Below are positions 27,183 through 37,196 of a DNA stretch of 64,000 nt, piece after piece. Location: positions 1,674,001 through 1,738,000 of the forward strand of contig NZ_CP080531.1 of the NCBI RefSeq assembly GCF_024746835.1, given 5' to 3'. The notes beneath the pieces were generated by a model. That model saw only the letters and a list, made by a program, of their open reading frames with translations. It ran no database searches and was not told the DNA's origin. The DNA is from Mesorhizobium sp. AR02. GTDB lineage: Bacteria; Pseudomonadota; Alphaproteobacteria; Rhizobiales; Rhizobiaceae. Positions within the stretch are counted from its first letter, which is position 1. The number at the start of each line of letters is the position of its first letter. The position numbers and the translations under genes were made by a program.

Positions 27183-27210
27183 AAAAAGCCGGGTTCAGCC
27201 CGGCTTTTTT
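27183..27210 (+). terminator. Rho-independent terminator after the cytochrome c gene
   Basis: AAAAAGCCGGG and CCCGGCTTTTTT form an 8+ bp stem around a TTCA loop with a run of six T. It lies 23 nt past the cytochrome stop codon and, being nearly symmetric with an A-tract, could also act on the other strand. Confidence 0.9.
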
Positions 27211-27325
27211 GTTGGGAAAATGCCGGGTGCGGCGACAAAGCCGGCGCATTGCGGTTTTCACCAGCGTCAAATCATCTAGGATCGCGTTCTGGATGATCAG
27301 GCACACATCGCGAAGAGGATAGTGC

Positions 27326-29203
27326 ATGACGGTTGGCCGAACGCTTCTCAAGTCGCTGCTGGCGGCGGGCCTGCTGGCGGCGGGATTGCAGACGACCCGG
27401 GCCGACGAGTGGCGCACCACCTCATCTCTGATCGGCCCTTCCAAATACGGCGACAATTTTCAGCACTACGACTACGTCAACCCGAACGCGCCCAAGGGCG
27501 GTACCTTGAATTCGGTGCTGCTCGGCACCTATGACAGCTTCAACCCCTATATCGTGCAGGGATCGCCGGGGGCGGGCCTGGTCGGCTTCGGCGGCGGCCT
27601 GCTCTACGACACGCTGATGGAGCAGGCGACCGACGAAGGCAGCACCAGCCATCCGCTGATCGCCAATGCCTACAAATATCCTGCCGACTATTCCTCGGCG
27701 ACCTACCGGCTCGACCCGCGCGCGAAATGGCATGACGGCCAGCCGATCACCGTCGATGACGTGATCTGGTCGTTCCAGGTGCTGAAGGCAAACAGCCCGC
27801 AATACAGCCGCTATTTCGAGAACGTCACCGATGCGGTGGCGATCTCCGACCGCGAGGTCGAATTCCATTTCAACCAGAAAGGCAACCGCGAGCTGCCGAA
27901 GATCATCGGCGACCTCGCCGTGCTGCCGAAACACTGGTGGGAAGGCATCGATGCCAGCGGCAAGAAGCGCGACATCACCAAGCCGACGCTGGAAATCCCG
28001 CTGGGATCGGCGGCCTACAAGATCGCCAGCTTCAAGCCGGGCTCGGAAATCGTCTGGCAGCGCGTGCCGGACTATTGGGCAGCCAAGCTGCCGGTGAAGA
28101 TCGGCCGCGAGAATTTCGACACGCAGCGTTTCACCTATATCCTCGACGACAATGCCGCATGGCTGGCTTTCACCAAGGGCGGACTGGAAGATCTCAACCG
28201 CGAATACAGTTCGCGCAAATGGGCGACGGCCTATACTTTCCCGGCCATCAAGGCTGGCGACGTCATCAAGAAGAGTTTCGAGAGCCACTCGCCGCAGCCG
28301 ATGCAGGGCTTTGTCCTCAATCAGCGGCGGCCACTGTTCCAGGACCGGCTGGTGCGTGAGGCGCTGACCATTCCGTTCGATTTCGAGTCGATGAACCGCA
28401 CCTTGTTTTTCGGCTTCAATACCCGCACGTCTAGCTATTTCCAGGGCACGGACCTGGCTTCCAGTGGATTGCCGCAAGGCAAGGAACTGGAAATCCTGGA
28501 AAAGTATCGTGACAAGCTGCCGCCAGAGCTCTTCACGCAGGAGTTCAAGCTGCCGGTCTACGATTCGCCGCAAGCGGAACGGAAGTATCTGAAACAGGCA
28601 GTCGATCTCTTCGCCAAGGCCGGCTGGGTGATCAAGGGCGGCAAGATGGTCAATGCCAAGACCGGCGAACCGTTCAAGTTCGAGATCCTCGGCTGGAACG
28701 ACACCGACCAAGTGATCGCCAGTCCCTACATCGCCAATCTGCGCAAGATCGGGGTCGACGCTTCACTGCGCATCATCGACCAGACGCAGTACATCAACCG
28801 CGTCACCCATTTCGATTTCGACGTTGTGACGGGCCTGTTCGGCCAGTCGGACTCGGCCGGCAACGAGCAGCGCGATTTCTGGGGCTCGAAGGCCGCGGAC
28901 ACGCCCGGCTCGCGTAATCTGATGGGCATCAAGGATCCGACCGTCGACGCGCTGGTCGACCGCGTCATTTTCGCCACCGACCGCGAGGATCTCGTCGCCG
29001 CCACCCATGCGCTCGACCGGGTGCTTTTGTGGAACTTCTACGTCGTGCCGCAATATTATCGCTCGGCGATCTGGCTGGCTTACTGGGACAAGTTCGGCAT
29101 CCCCGAGAAGCAGCCGGCCTATGCAGGCTATGACCCCGACTCCTGGTGGATCGACCTCGACAAGGAAAAGGCGCTGGCGACCAAATACAAGGGCGGCAAT
29201 TGA
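27326..29203 (+). CDS. yejA: YejA-type ABC substrate-binding protein (first copy)
   Basis: 625 residues: signal peptide (~1-27, ending TRA), then a long family 5 solute-binding protein of the YejA class, with YDYVNPNAPKGG (near residue 50) and WHDGQPITVDDVIWSF, both typical. It binds peptides for the YejBEF permease. In Sinorhizobium YejABEF imports peptides and affects resistance to plant NCR peptides. Its last codons lie in a 15-bp tandem repeat that also supplies the start codons of the next gene. Confidence 0.9.
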   Translation: MTVGRTLLKSLLAAGLLAAGLQTTRADEWRTTSSLIGPSKYGDNFQHYDYVNPNAPKGGTLNSVLLGTYDSFNPYIVQGSPGAGLVGFGGGLLYDTLMEQATDEGSTSHPLIANAYKYPADYSSATYRLDPRAKWHDGQPITVDDVIWSFQVLKANSPQYSRYFENVTDAVAISDREVEFHFNQKGNRELPKIIGDLAVLPKHWWEGIDASGKKRDITKPTLEIPLGSAAYKIASFKPGSEIVWQRVPDYWAAKLPVKIGRENFDTQRFTYILDDNAAWLAFTKGGLEDLNREYSSRKWATAYTFPAIKAGDVIKKSFESHSPQPMQGFVLNQRRPLFQDRLVREALTIPFDFESMNRTLFFGFNTRTSSYFQGTDLASSGLPQGKELEILEKYRDKLPPELFTQEFKLPVYDSPQAERKYLKQAVDLFAKAGWVIKGGKMVNAKTGEPFKFEILGWNDTDQVIASPYIANLRKIGVDASLRIIDQTQYINRVTHFDFDVVTGLFGQSDSAGNEQRDFWGSKAADTPGSRNLMGIKDPTVDALVDRVIFATDREDLVAATHALDRVLLWNFYVVPQYYRSAIWLAYWDKFGIPEKQPAYAGYDPDSWWIDLDKEKALATKYKGGN

Positions 29204-29235
29204 TGGGGCGGCAATTGATGGGGCGGCGATCGATG
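29191..29235 (+). repeat. Three tandem 15-bp units carrying three in-frame start codons
   Basis: GGGCGGCAATTGATG occurs at 29191-29205 and 29206-29220, with a diverged copy GGGCGGCGATCGATG at 29221-29235. Since 15 is a multiple of three, each copy gives an in-frame ATG for the second yejA. The first ATG overlaps the TGA of the first yejA. Confidence 0.95.
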
Positions 29236-31101
29236 GCAATGCTGCCCCGCCGCGATTTCCTGGCGTTGGGTGGTGCCGCAGCCGCCACCGCGCTGCTGCC
29301 GGGCAAGGCCTTTGCCGACATTGCGACCGGCGTGAAATTGCACGGCCTGTCGGCCTTCGGTAACCTCAAATACAAGCCGGATTTTGCGCATTTCGACTAT
29401 GTCAATCCGGACGCCCCCAAGGGCGGCCAGATGAATTTCGCACCGCCCAACGCAACCCTCAATCAGAGCTTCCTGACTTTCAACACGCTGAATTTCCTGG
29501 TGTTGAAGGGGGAGGCGCCGCCGCGCGCCGAACTGTGTTTCGATTCCCTGATGGCAAGTGCGCTCGATGAGCCGGATGCGGTCTACGGCTTGCTTGCCGA
29601 GTCCGTCACCTTGTCGCCCGATCGCAACGGTTTCCGCTTCGCGCTTCGGCCGCAGGCGCGCTTCCACGACGGCTCGCCGCTGACCGCTGAAGACGTAGTC
29701 TTCGCGTTGAAGCTCTACAAAGACAAGGGTCACCCGAACCTTTCCAAGGCATTGCGGTACATGACCGACGCGGTCGCAGCCGATCCCGTCACCCTTGACC
29801 TGACCTTCAATGGCGAACAGTCGGCGCAAAATATCCTGGCGGTCGTGGGAATGCCGATCGTGTCCAAGGCCTTTTATACGGCCAATGAGTTCGATGCCTC
29901 GACGATGACGCCACCGCTTGGCTCGGGACCCTACAAGATTGGGCGCGTGTCCGCCGGACAGACCGTCGAATATGAACGCGTCGCTGACTATTGGGGCCGC
30001 GATCTCGCGGTGAACCGCGGCCAGTACAATTTCGACCGTATCCGCATCGACTTCTATCTCGACCGGCAGGCCGCATTCGAGGCCTTCAAGAAAGGCGATA
30101 CGCATTTTCGCGAGGAATTCACCTCGCGGGTATGGGCGACCGGATACGACTTTCCGGCGTTGAATGATGGCAAGGTCGTCAAACGGGAATTTCCCGGCGA
30201 GAAGACGCCGGACATGCAGGGCGTCGCGCTGAACCAGCGCCGCCCGCAATTCCGCGATGAGCGTGTGCGACGGGCGATCGCCAACTGCTTCGATTTCGAA
30301 TGGATGAAGCGCGCTCTGTTTTACGGCTCTTACGAGCGCTCGCAATCGAACTTCGAACGGTCGGACTACAAGGCCGAGGGCCTGCCCTCGCCAGGGGAAT
30401 TGGCCCTGCTGGAGCCATTACGGGCCGAGTTGCCGCCAGAGGTCTTTGGTGAAGCGGTAACGCAGCCTCTCTCGGACGGTTCAGGCCATGACCGCAAGCT
30501 GCTGAGCGCGGCTTCGAAACTGCTTGCCGAAGCCGGCTGGAAGCGCGCGGGCAGTTTTGTCGTCAACGACAAGGGCGAACGGCTGCGGGTGGAAATGCTG
30601 GCGGAGGACGATGGCATCGTTCGCATTTTCACCCCGTGGTCCGAGAACATGAAGGCGATCGGGATCGACGCCTCGATCCGGCAGGTCGATTCGGCGCAAT
30701 ATGAACAACGGCAGAGTGATTTCGATTTCGACCTCAACGTCCTCCATTGGTCGATCGGAGCAACGCCCACGGCCGACAGCCTGGAGATGCTCTACGATTC
30801 CCGGATGGCGAACACGCCGGGGCAGCGCAACTATCCAGGCACCGAAAGCAAGGCTATCGACGCCTTGATCGTGGCAGCCGGCAAGGCGCGCAGCCGGACA
30901 GAACTCGTCACCGCGCTCAGAGCGCTCGACCGGGTCTTGCGCGCGCGGCTAGACTGGATTCCAACATACTATCTGGCGAATCACCGCGTCGCCTATTGGG
31001 ACATGTTCGGCTTTGTCGAGCAAAAGCCCGATTTCGGCTTTCCGGTCGAGGCGCTGTGGTGGTTTGATAAGGGCAAGGCGGCAAAAATTGGCAAAGGCTG
31101 A
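29203..31101 (+). CDS. YejA-type ABC substrate-binding protein (second copy)
   Basis: 632 residues from the first of three in-frame ATGs (29203, 29218, 29233). The TGATG overlap at 29203 argues for coupling, while the signal sequence fits any of them. The signal carries RRDFLALGG and ends with GKAFA, resembling a twin-arginine signal. The mature protein is a paralogue of the preceding gene (FDYVNPDAPKGG; FHDGSPLTAEDVVFAL). Two binding proteins probably widen the peptide range of one YejBEF transporter. Confidence 0.88.
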   Translation: MGRQLMGRRSMAMLPRRDFLALGGAAAATALLPGKAFADIATGVKLHGLSAFGNLKYKPDFAHFDYVNPDAPKGGQMNFAPPNATLNQSFLTFNTLNFLVLKGEAPPRAELCFDSLMASALDEPDAVYGLLAESVTLSPDRNGFRFALRPQARFHDGSPLTAEDVVFALKLYKDKGHPNLSKALRYMTDAVAADPVTLDLTFNGEQSAQNILAVVGMPIVSKAFYTANEFDASTMTPPLGSGPYKIGRVSAGQTVEYERVADYWGRDLAVNRGQYNFDRIRIDFYLDRQAAFEAFKKGDTHFREEFTSRVWATGYDFPALNDGKVVKREFPGEKTPDMQGVALNQRRPQFRDERVRRAIANCFDFEWMKRALFYGSYERSQSNFERSDYKAEGLPSPGELALLEPLRAELPPEVFGEAVTQPLSDGSGHDRKLLSAASKLLAEAGWKRAGSFVVNDKGERLRVEMLAEDDGIVRIFTPWSENMKAIGIDASIRQVDSAQYEQRQSDFDFDLNVLHWSIGATPTADSLEMLYDSRMANTPGQRNYPGTESKAIDALIVAAGKARSRTELVTALRALDRVLRARLDWIPTYYLANHRVAYWDMFGFVEQKPDFGFPVEALWWFDKGKAAKIGKG

Positions 31102-31131
31102 GATATCAGTCCAACGAGGGCAGGACGCCTG

Positions 31132-32226
31132 ATGGGCGCCTATATCCTGCGCCGCATCCTTTTGATGATCCCGACCCTGTTCGGCATCATGGCGATCTCC
31201 TTCGCCGTCATCCAGTTCGCGCCCGGCGGCCCGGTCGAGCAGATCATCGCCAAGCTGACCAACCAGGGCGGCAGCGACCGCCTCGGCGGTGGCGGCGGCG
31301 ATGCAGGTGGTTCCAATTTCGACGTCGCCGGCGACGTCAGCTCGAAATATCGCGGCGCGCAGGGGCTCGACCCGGAATTCATCAAGAAGCTGGAGAAGCA
31401 GTTCGGCTTCGACAAGCCGCCACTCGAGCGCTTCGGCATGATGCTGTGGAATTATATCCGGTTCGACTTCGGCAACAGCTACTTCCGCGATATCTCGGTG
31501 CTCGACCTGATCCTCGAGAAAATGCCGGTGTCGATCTCGATCGGGCTTTGGATCACGCTGCTGTCCTACCTGATCTCCATCCCGCTCGGCATCCGCAAGG
31601 CGGTGAAGGACGGTACACCCTTCGACATCTGGACGAGCGGCGTCGTCATCGTCGGCTATGCCATTCCGGGCTTCCTGTTCGGCATCATGCTGATGGTGCT
31701 GTTCGCCGGCGGCTCGTTCTGGGACTGGTTCCCGTTGCGCGGCATCGTCTCGGACAATTGGGACCAGTTGTCCTGGCCGGCCAAGATCGTCGACTATTTC
31801 TGGCACATGACCTTGCCGCTGACCGCGCTGGTGCTGTCGGCCTTCGCCACGACGACGCTCTTGACCAAGAACTCGTTCCTGGAAGAGATCCGCAAGCAGT
31901 ATGTGGTGACGGCGCGCGCCAAGGGCCTTTCGGAGCGGCAGGTGCTTTACGGCCATGTCTTCCGCAATGCCATGCTGATCGTCATTGCCGGTTTCCCCGG
32001 TGCCTTCATCTCGGCCTTCTTCACCGGCTCGCTGCTGATCGAGAACATTTTCTCGCTCGATGGCCTCGGCTTGCTCGGCTTCCGCTCGGTGGTCGAGCGC
32101 GACTATCCCGTCGTGTTCGCCAACCTCTACATCTTCTCGCTGCTTGGGTTGTTTGTCGGATTGCTGTCCGACCTCATCTACACCTGGGTCGATCCGCGCA
32201 TCGATTTCGAGCGGAGAGACATTTGA
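31132..32226 (+). CDS. yejB: Microcin C/peptide ABC permease YejB
   Basis: 364 residues. The N-terminus [20 protein letters not shown] is the first helix of YejB. An unusual glycine-rich periplasmic stretch ([14 protein letters not shown], about residues 47-60) follows. The EAA loop ([22 protein letters not shown]) lies near residue 258. It forms the channel with YejE. The stop overlaps the yejE start (TGATG). Confidence 0.92.
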   Translation: MGAYILRRILLMIPTLFGIMAISFAVIQFAPGGPVEQIIAKLTNQGGSDRLGGGGGDAGGSNFDVAGDVSSKYRGAQGLDPEFIKKLEKQFGFDKPPLERFGMMLWNYIRFDFGNSYFRDISVLDLILEKMPVSISIGLWITLLSYLISIPLGIRKAVKDGTPFDIWTSGVVIVGYAIPGFLFGIMLMVLFAGGSFWDWFPLRGIVSDNWDQLSWPAKIVDYFWHMTLPLTALVLSAFATTTLLTKNSFLEEIRKQYVVTARAKGLSERQVLYGHVFRNAMLIVIAGFPGAFISAFFTGSLLIENIFSLDGLGLLGFRSVVERDYPVVFANLYIFSLLGLFVGLLSDLIYTWVDPRIDFERRDI

Positions 32227-33371
32227 TGTCGGAGGCAAGCGTTACTGCCGGCGTGGTGCCGGCGCGGATGCCACGGCCGTTTTTGTCGCCGCTCAACAAG
32301 CGTCGCCTGCAGAATTTCAAGGCCAACCGGCGCGGCTACTGGTCGTTGTGGATTTTCCTCGTCCTGTTCGTGCTGTCACTGTTTGCCGAATTCATCGCCA
32401 ACGACAAGCCGATCATTGCTTCCTACAAGGGCGAGATCCTGTTTCCGGTGCTGGTCGCCTACCCCGAGGAAAAATTCGGCGGCTTCTACGCCGTCACCGA
32501 TTATCGCGACCCGGTGATCCAGGACGAGATCAACGCCAATGGCTGGATGATCTGGCCGCTGATCCGCTATTCCTACCAGACCGTCAACAACGCCATTCCG
32601 GAAGCCGCACCCGCCAAGCCGTCGTGGGAATATGACGCCAAGATGCGCTGCAACCAGTATCCGCAAGGGGCCACCGATCCGGCCTGTATTGTCGGCAACT
32701 GGAACTGGCTCGGCACCGACGACCAGGCGCGCGACGTCTTGGCGCGCGTCATCTACGGCTTCCGCATTTCGGTGCTGTTCGGCCTGATCCTGACCGCCGG
32801 CTCGGCCCTGATCGGCGTCGGCGCCGGCGCCTTGCAGGGCTATTTCGGTGGCTGGACGGACCTACTGTTTCAGCGCTTCATCGAAATCTGGTCGGCGATC
32901 CCGGTGCTTTATCTCCTGCTCATCGTCGCCGCCATCCTGCCGCCGGGCTTCTTCATCCTGCTCGGCCTGATGCTTTTGTTTTCCTGGGTGGCGCTGGTCG
33001 GCGTGGTGCGGGCGGAGTTTCTGCGCGCCCGCAACTTCGAATATGTCAACGCCGCCCGGGCGCTCGGCGTGCCCAACCGCACCATCATGTTCCGGCATTT
33101 GTTGCCCAACGCCATGGTGGCGACATTGACCTTCCTGCCCTTCCTGCTCTCAGGCTCGATCTCGACGCTGACCTCGCTCGATTATCTCGGCTTCGGCCTG
33201 CCGCCGGGCTCGGCCTCGCTCGGCGAATTGCTGAAGCAGGCGCAGCGCAACCTCAATGCGCCGTGGCTCGGTATTTCCGGCTTCGTCGTCATCTCGCTGA
33301 TGCTGTCGCTGCTGGTCTTTGTCGGCGAGGCGACGCGCGACGCCTTCGATCCGCGCAAGACGTTCAAATGA
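32226..33371 (+). CDS. yejE: Microcin C/peptide ABC permease YejE
   Basis: 381 residues. After an N-terminal cytoplasmic stretch (LNKRRLQNFKANRRGYWSLW) come one helix, a periplasmic insert of ~110 residues characteristic of YejE, and five helices with the EAA loop NAARALGVPNRTIMFRHLLP. It pairs with YejB. It overlaps the ATPase gene by ATGA. Confidence 0.92.
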   Translation: MSEASVTAGVVPARMPRPFLSPLNKRRLQNFKANRRGYWSLWIFLVLFVLSLFAEFIANDKPIIASYKGEILFPVLVAYPEEKFGGFYAVTDYRDPVIQDEINANGWMIWPLIRYSYQTVNNAIPEAAPAKPSWEYDAKMRCNQYPQGATDPACIVGNWNWLGTDDQARDVLARVIYGFRISVLFGLILTAGSALIGVGAGALQGYFGGWTDLLFQRFIEIWSAIPVLYLLLIVAAILPPGFFILLGLMLLFSWVALVGVVRAEFLRARNFEYVNAARALGVPNRTIMFRHLLPNAMVATLTFLPFLLSGSISTLTSLDYLGFGLPPGSASLGELLKQAQRNLNAPWLGISGFVVISLMLSLLVFVGEATRDAFDPRKTFK

Positions 33372-34999
33372 GCGAAGCGCCTCTGCTCAGCGTACAGGAC
33401 CTCAGCGTCGCCTTCAGCCAGGGCGGCGGCCAGTCTGTCGCCGTCGACCACATATCGTTCGACATCGCCAAGGGCGAGACGGTGGCGCTGGTCGGCGAAT
33501 CCGGCTCCGGCAAATCGGTGTCGGCCTTGTCGGTGCTGAAGCTCCTGCCCTATCCGACGGCGAGCCACCCCTCGGGAAAGATCCTGTTCCAAGGCGCTGA
33601 CCTGCTGGCCATGAACGAGAAGCAGTTGCGGCAGGTGCGCGGCAACAAGATCACCATGATCTTCCAGGAGCCGATGACCTCGCTCAATCCGCTGCATACG
33701 ATCGAGCAGCAGATCGTCGAGATCCTGAAGCTGCATCAGGGCATGGCCGACCGCCCGGCCAAGGCACGCACGCTTGCGCTGCTCAAGGAAGTGGGTATCC
33801 GCGAACCGGAAAAACGCCTCGACGCCTATCCGCACCAGCTCTCCGGCGGTCAGCGCCAGCGCGTCATGATTGCCATGGCGCTGGCCAACGAGCCGGAACT
33901 CCTGATCGCCGACGAGCCGACGACGGCGCTCGACGTCACCGTGCAGGCACAAATCCTCGAACTGCTGGCGGGGTTGAAGAGCCGCAAGGGCATGTCGATG
34001 CTGTTCATCACCCATGATCTCGGCATCGTCAGGAAGATTGCCGACCGGGTCTGCGTGATGACCAAAGGCAAGATCGTCGAGACCGGACCGACCAAGGACA
34101 TCTTCGCCAACCCGCAGCACGCCTACACCAAGCATTTGCTGGCGGCCGAACCGAAGGGCAAGCCGCCGGCCGCCAACGATGCCGCCAAGCCTGTCATGAC
34201 CGGCAAGGACATCAAGGTCTGGTTCCCGATCAAGAAGGGGTTTTTCCGAACCACCGTCGACCATGTGAAGGCGGTCGACGGCATCGATGTCACCGTGCGC
34301 GCCGGCCAGACGCTGGGCGTGGTCGGCGAATCCGGCTCCGGCAAGACGACGTTAGGGCTGGCACTGGCGCGGATGATCTCGTCGACCGGAACCATCCAGT
34401 TCAACGGCCGCGACATCAACCAGCTCACCTTCAACGCCATGCGGCCGCTCAGGCGCGAATTGCAGATCGTATTCCAGGATCCGTTCGGCTCGCTCAGCCC
34501 GCGCATGTCGATCGCCGAGATCATCGAGGAAGGCCTGAAGATCCACGAGCCGAAGCTGTCGCCCGATGAGCGTGACGACAAGGTGGCCGCCGTGCTGAAG
34601 GAGGTCGGCCTCGATCCGGCAACCCGCAACCGCTATCCACACGAGTTTTCCGGCGGCCAGCGCCAGCGTGTCGCGATCGCGCGCGCCATGGTGCTCAACC
34701 CGCGCTTCGTCATGCTGGACGAGCCGACATCGGCGCTCGACATGAGCGTGCAGGCGCAGGTCGTCGACCTCCTGCGCAATCTGCAGGCCAAACACGACCT
34801 CGCCTATCTCTTCATCAGCCATGACCTCAAGGTCATCAGGGCGCTTGCCAACGACGTCATCGTCATGCGCAACGGCCAGATCATCGAAGCCGGTCCCTCT
34901 CAGCAGATTTTTGAAAATCCGCAAACCGACTATACTCGGGCACTGATCTCGGCCGCCTTCAAGATAGAGACGGCGCCGGTCGGCATCGTCAGCGAGTGA
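33368..34999 (+). CDS. yejF: Microcin C/peptide ABC transporter ATPase YejF (two ABC domains)
   Basis: 543 residues, a fusion of two ABC domains. The first has Walker [10 protein letters not shown] and signature LSGGQRQRV. The second, after a linker near residue 270, has [18 protein letters not shown] and Walker [13 protein letters not shown]. It energises YejBE. The start at 33368 overlaps the yejE stop; this is the last gene of the yej operon. Confidence 0.93.
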   Translation: MSEAPLLSVQDLSVAFSQGGGQSVAVDHISFDIAKGETVALVGESGSGKSVSALSVLKLLPYPTASHPSGKILFQGADLLAMNEKQLRQVRGNKITMIFQEPMTSLNPLHTIEQQIVEILKLHQGMADRPAKARTLALLKEVGIREPEKRLDAYPHQLSGGQRQRVMIAMALANEPELLIADEPTTALDVTVQAQILELLAGLKSRKGMSMLFITHDLGIVRKIADRVCVMTKGKIVETGPTKDIFANPQHAYTKHLLAAEPKGKPPAANDAAKPVMTGKDIKVWFPIKKGFFRTTVDHVKAVDGIDVTVRAGQTLGVVGESGSGKTTLGLALARMISSTGTIQFNGRDINQLTFNAMRPLRRELQIVFQDPFGSLSPRMSIAEIIEEGLKIHEPKLSPDERDDKVAAVLKEVGLDPATRNRYPHEFSGGQRQRVAIARAMVLNPRFVMLDEPTSALDMSVQAQVVDLLRNLQAKHDLAYLFISHDLKVIRALANDVIVMRNGQIIEAGPSQQIFENPQTDYTRALISAAFKIETAPVGIVSE

Positions 35000-35028
35000 T
35001 TTGCATAAAAAAGGACTAGAATACCGCA

Positions 35029-35970
35029 ATGGAAAAAGGCCGCATCCTGCTTGCCGTCACCGGCTTTCATCCGCAGCGCTGGCGCGACCTGTTGTCGGCC
35101 GAGCGTGAAGTGGTGCTGGAGCCGGACGGCGCCAAGGATCCGTCGATCACCTATGCGGTGGTGTGGAAGCAGAAGCCCAACCTGTTGTCGTCGCTGCCCA
35201 ATCTACGCGCCATCTTCTCGATCGGCGCCGGCGTCGATCATATCTTCGCCGATCCCGGCCTGCCCGACGTGCCGATCGTCAAGGTGGTCGCCGACAACCT
35301 CACCCAATACATGACCGAATATGTCGTCTGGCGGGTGCTCGATCATCATCGCCAGGGCCTGCTCTACCGGCAGCAACAGCCGAAGAAGATCTGGCACGAT
35401 CCGCCGCAAAGGCCAGCCGGCGACATTTCCGTCGGCATTATGGGGCTCGGCAATCTTGGCCGTGCCGCGGCCTCGGTGCTGCTGTCGCTCGGCTTCGCTG
35501 TCAATGGCTGGTCGCGCAACGACCGGCCGATGCAAGGGGTGGCGACCTATTCCGGCGAGGCCGGGTTGATCCCCTTCCTCAAGGCGACCGATATCCTCGT
35601 GGTGCTGTTGCCGCTGACGCCGGATACGCAAGGCATCATCAATTACGGCGTGCTGAAGGAATTGCGCAAGCGTAACGGCCTCGGCGGCTCGGTGCTGATC
35701 AATGCCGGACGCGGCCGCCTGCAGAAGGACGCCGACATCGTGCGGGCGCTGGATGATGGCACGCTGAAGGAGGCGAGCCTCGACGTGTTCGAGGTCGAAC
35801 CGCTGCCGAAGACCAGTCCGTTGTGGAACCATCCGAAGGTGTTCGTGACGCCGCATTCCGCGGCGACCTCCGATCCCATGCATCTGGCGCCGATCATGCT
35901 GCGCCAGATGGACGCCTTCGAGCGCGGCGAAAAGCTCGACAATCTGGTGGACCGCAAGGCGGGATATTAG
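35029..35970 (+). CDS. ghrA: Glyoxylate/hydroxypyruvate reductase A type 2-hydroxyacid dehydrogenase
   Basis: 313 residues. NAD(P)-binding GIMGLGNLGRAAAS near residue 140, the catalytic arginine region LINAGRGRLQ, the glutamate in FEVEPLP, and the catalytic histidine in VTPHSAAT. It reduces glyoxylate and hydroxypyruvate; related 2-ketoacids are possible substrates. It lies 29 nt downstream of yejF on the same strand and may be read through from it. Confidence 0.88.
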   Translation: MEKGRILLAVTGFHPQRWRDLLSAEREVVLEPDGAKDPSITYAVVWKQKPNLLSSLPNLRAIFSIGAGVDHIFADPGLPDVPIVKVVADNLTQYMTEYVVWRVLDHHRQGLLYRQQQPKKIWHDPPQRPAGDISVGIMGLGNLGRAAASVLLSLGFAVNGWSRNDRPMQGVATYSGEAGLIPFLKATDILVVLLPLTPDTQGIINYGVLKELRKRNGLGGSVLINAGRGRLQKDADIVRALDDGTLKEASLDVFEVEPLPKTSPLWNHPKVFVTPHSAATSDPMHLAPIMLRQMDAFERGEKLDNLVDRKAGY

Positions 35971-36073
35971 AGCAATTCCAGGAAAAGTGTGAAACGGTTT
36001 CCGTCCGAAATTGCGTCAAAACAAAGAGTTAGAGCAGCTCGCCGTTTCCGTGAAACGGTGAACTGCTCTAACC
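35971..36073. repeat. Rhizobial intergenic palindromic repeat after ghrA
   Basis: The segment begins AGCAATTCCAGGAAAAGTGT, which I recognise as a dispersed ~100-bp intergenic element of mesorhizobia. It ends in a hairpin whose arms TTAGAGCAG (36029-36037) and CTGCTCTAA (36063-36071) enclose complementary CGTTTCCGTGAAACG. It separates the converging ghrA and P-loop kinase genes and may serve both as terminator. Confidence 0.75.
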
Positions 36074-36080
36074 AGGATTC

Positions 36081-36608
36081 TTACCTGGCCAGGTCCCACT
36101 GCCGGAAGCATTGCTTGATTGCTCTCACGGAGGATAGCTGCAGCTTTGGCAGGTCGAGCTGCTCGAACATCGCCTGGTATCTCCGGCGGTTTTTCGGCGT
36201 GGTCACGGCAATATGGTGGATCATGTCCCATTTGACGCTGTCGCGCCCGCCCTCCAAGGCACCGCGCCTCTCGTTCTCGAACAAGGTTCGCCTGAAATAG
36301 CGCAGCAAACTTGCCGGCGTGGAGATATCCAGCAGGATCAATCCCGTCGCCCGCTGAAAGCGTTGCGGCATGCCGACCGAGTAATTTCCATCCATCACCC
36401 AACGCTCACCGGCAATCGCAGCGTCATGCAAGGCGATGAATTCGCCCTTTGGACGCGGATCCCAGTCGGTGTTGGGCAGATGATGAAGCAGATCGAGGTG
36501 AATAGGCTCCAGGCCACGCTTGCGGGCAATCGCGTCGGCCAGGGTCGACTTGCCACTGTTGGACGGCCCCAGGATGCAGATGCGGTCACCAAGGTCCGCG
36601 AGTTTCAT
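36081..36608 (-). CDS. P-loop nucleotide kinase-like protein (FlaR/adenylate-kinase-like)
   Basis: 175 residues. Walker A GPSNSGKST lies at residues 14-22, followed by the pattern of small kinases that phosphorylate nucleotides or similar (GLEPIHLDLLHHLPNTDW; GERWVMDGNYS). The family is often annotated 'DNA topology modulation protein FlaR', though no function is proven. The start at 36608 is chosen by homology; an alternative ATG at 36632 adds eight residues. Confidence 0.75.
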   Translation of the reverse strand: MKLADLGDRICILGPSNSGKSTLADAIARKRGLEPIHLDLLHHLPNTDWDPRPKGEFIALHDAAIAGERWVMDGNYSVGMPQRFQRATGLILLDISTPASLLRYFRRTLFENERRGALEGGRDSVKWDMIHHIAVTTPKNRRRYQAMFEQLDLPKLQLSSVRAIKQCFRQWDLAR

Positions 36609-36679
36609 CCGATAGTGCCCTCGCGAGGACATAGCCTGCTGCCTGCGACCAATTTTCGACCAGTAGCTATGCCGTATCC

Positions 36680-37042
36680 TTAACTCGGCAGAGCGAACTT
36701 CTTCTTCTGATTGTCCGGCTTGCCGCAGTCGCGGCGGTCGATGGAGCGGTTCATGGCGTCGATCTCGCCTGCCGCCTTGTCGCTGTCGCGCTGGGCCTTG
36801 GAGCGCATATCGGGCGTGAACGGGCCGAAACCCATCGCGGGATTGTAGAAGGTCGGCTTCGCGGTCACCGGAAGGTTGTTCTGCTGCGCCAACCCATTGC
36901 GCTGTGCCAGCAACTGATCGCATGGCACGGTGTCATATTGCAGGGAGGACTCGATGTTGGCGTCCTGCCGCTCGGACATCGAATTGCCGACGCAGCCAGC
37001 CGTTGCCAGGCAAGATGCCAAGATCATCATGTTCCAGCGCAT
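36680..37042 (-). CDS. Small hypothetical lipoprotein
   Basis: 120 residues with a short signal ending in the lipobox TAGC (Cys17), then a polar domain with two further cysteines and a basic end. It is predicted to be a lipid-anchored envelope protein of unknown function. GGAG lies 8 nt before the ATG, and the upstream in-frame extension is rejected for that reason. It is monocistronic as far as can be seen. Confidence 0.7.
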   Translation of the reverse strand: MRWNMMILASCLATAGCVGNSMSERQDANIESSLQYDTVPCDQLLAQRNGLAQQNNLPVTAKPTFYNPAMGFGPFTPDMRSKAQRDSDKAAGEIDAMNRSIDRRDCGKPDNQKKKFALPS

Positions 37043-37196
37043 CGAATATGCTCCCTCCTGATATTCCGCGCGCGCGCCCCGTGTTACCCGCGCACGCGAT
37101 TCGGGCTTTTTCGCAGCAGAAGCTTCACAGAGACAAGTGGGGCAGTACCCCTTTGGGGTTGGGAAGGATCGCCGCATTGGCCCGATTATGAACGCT

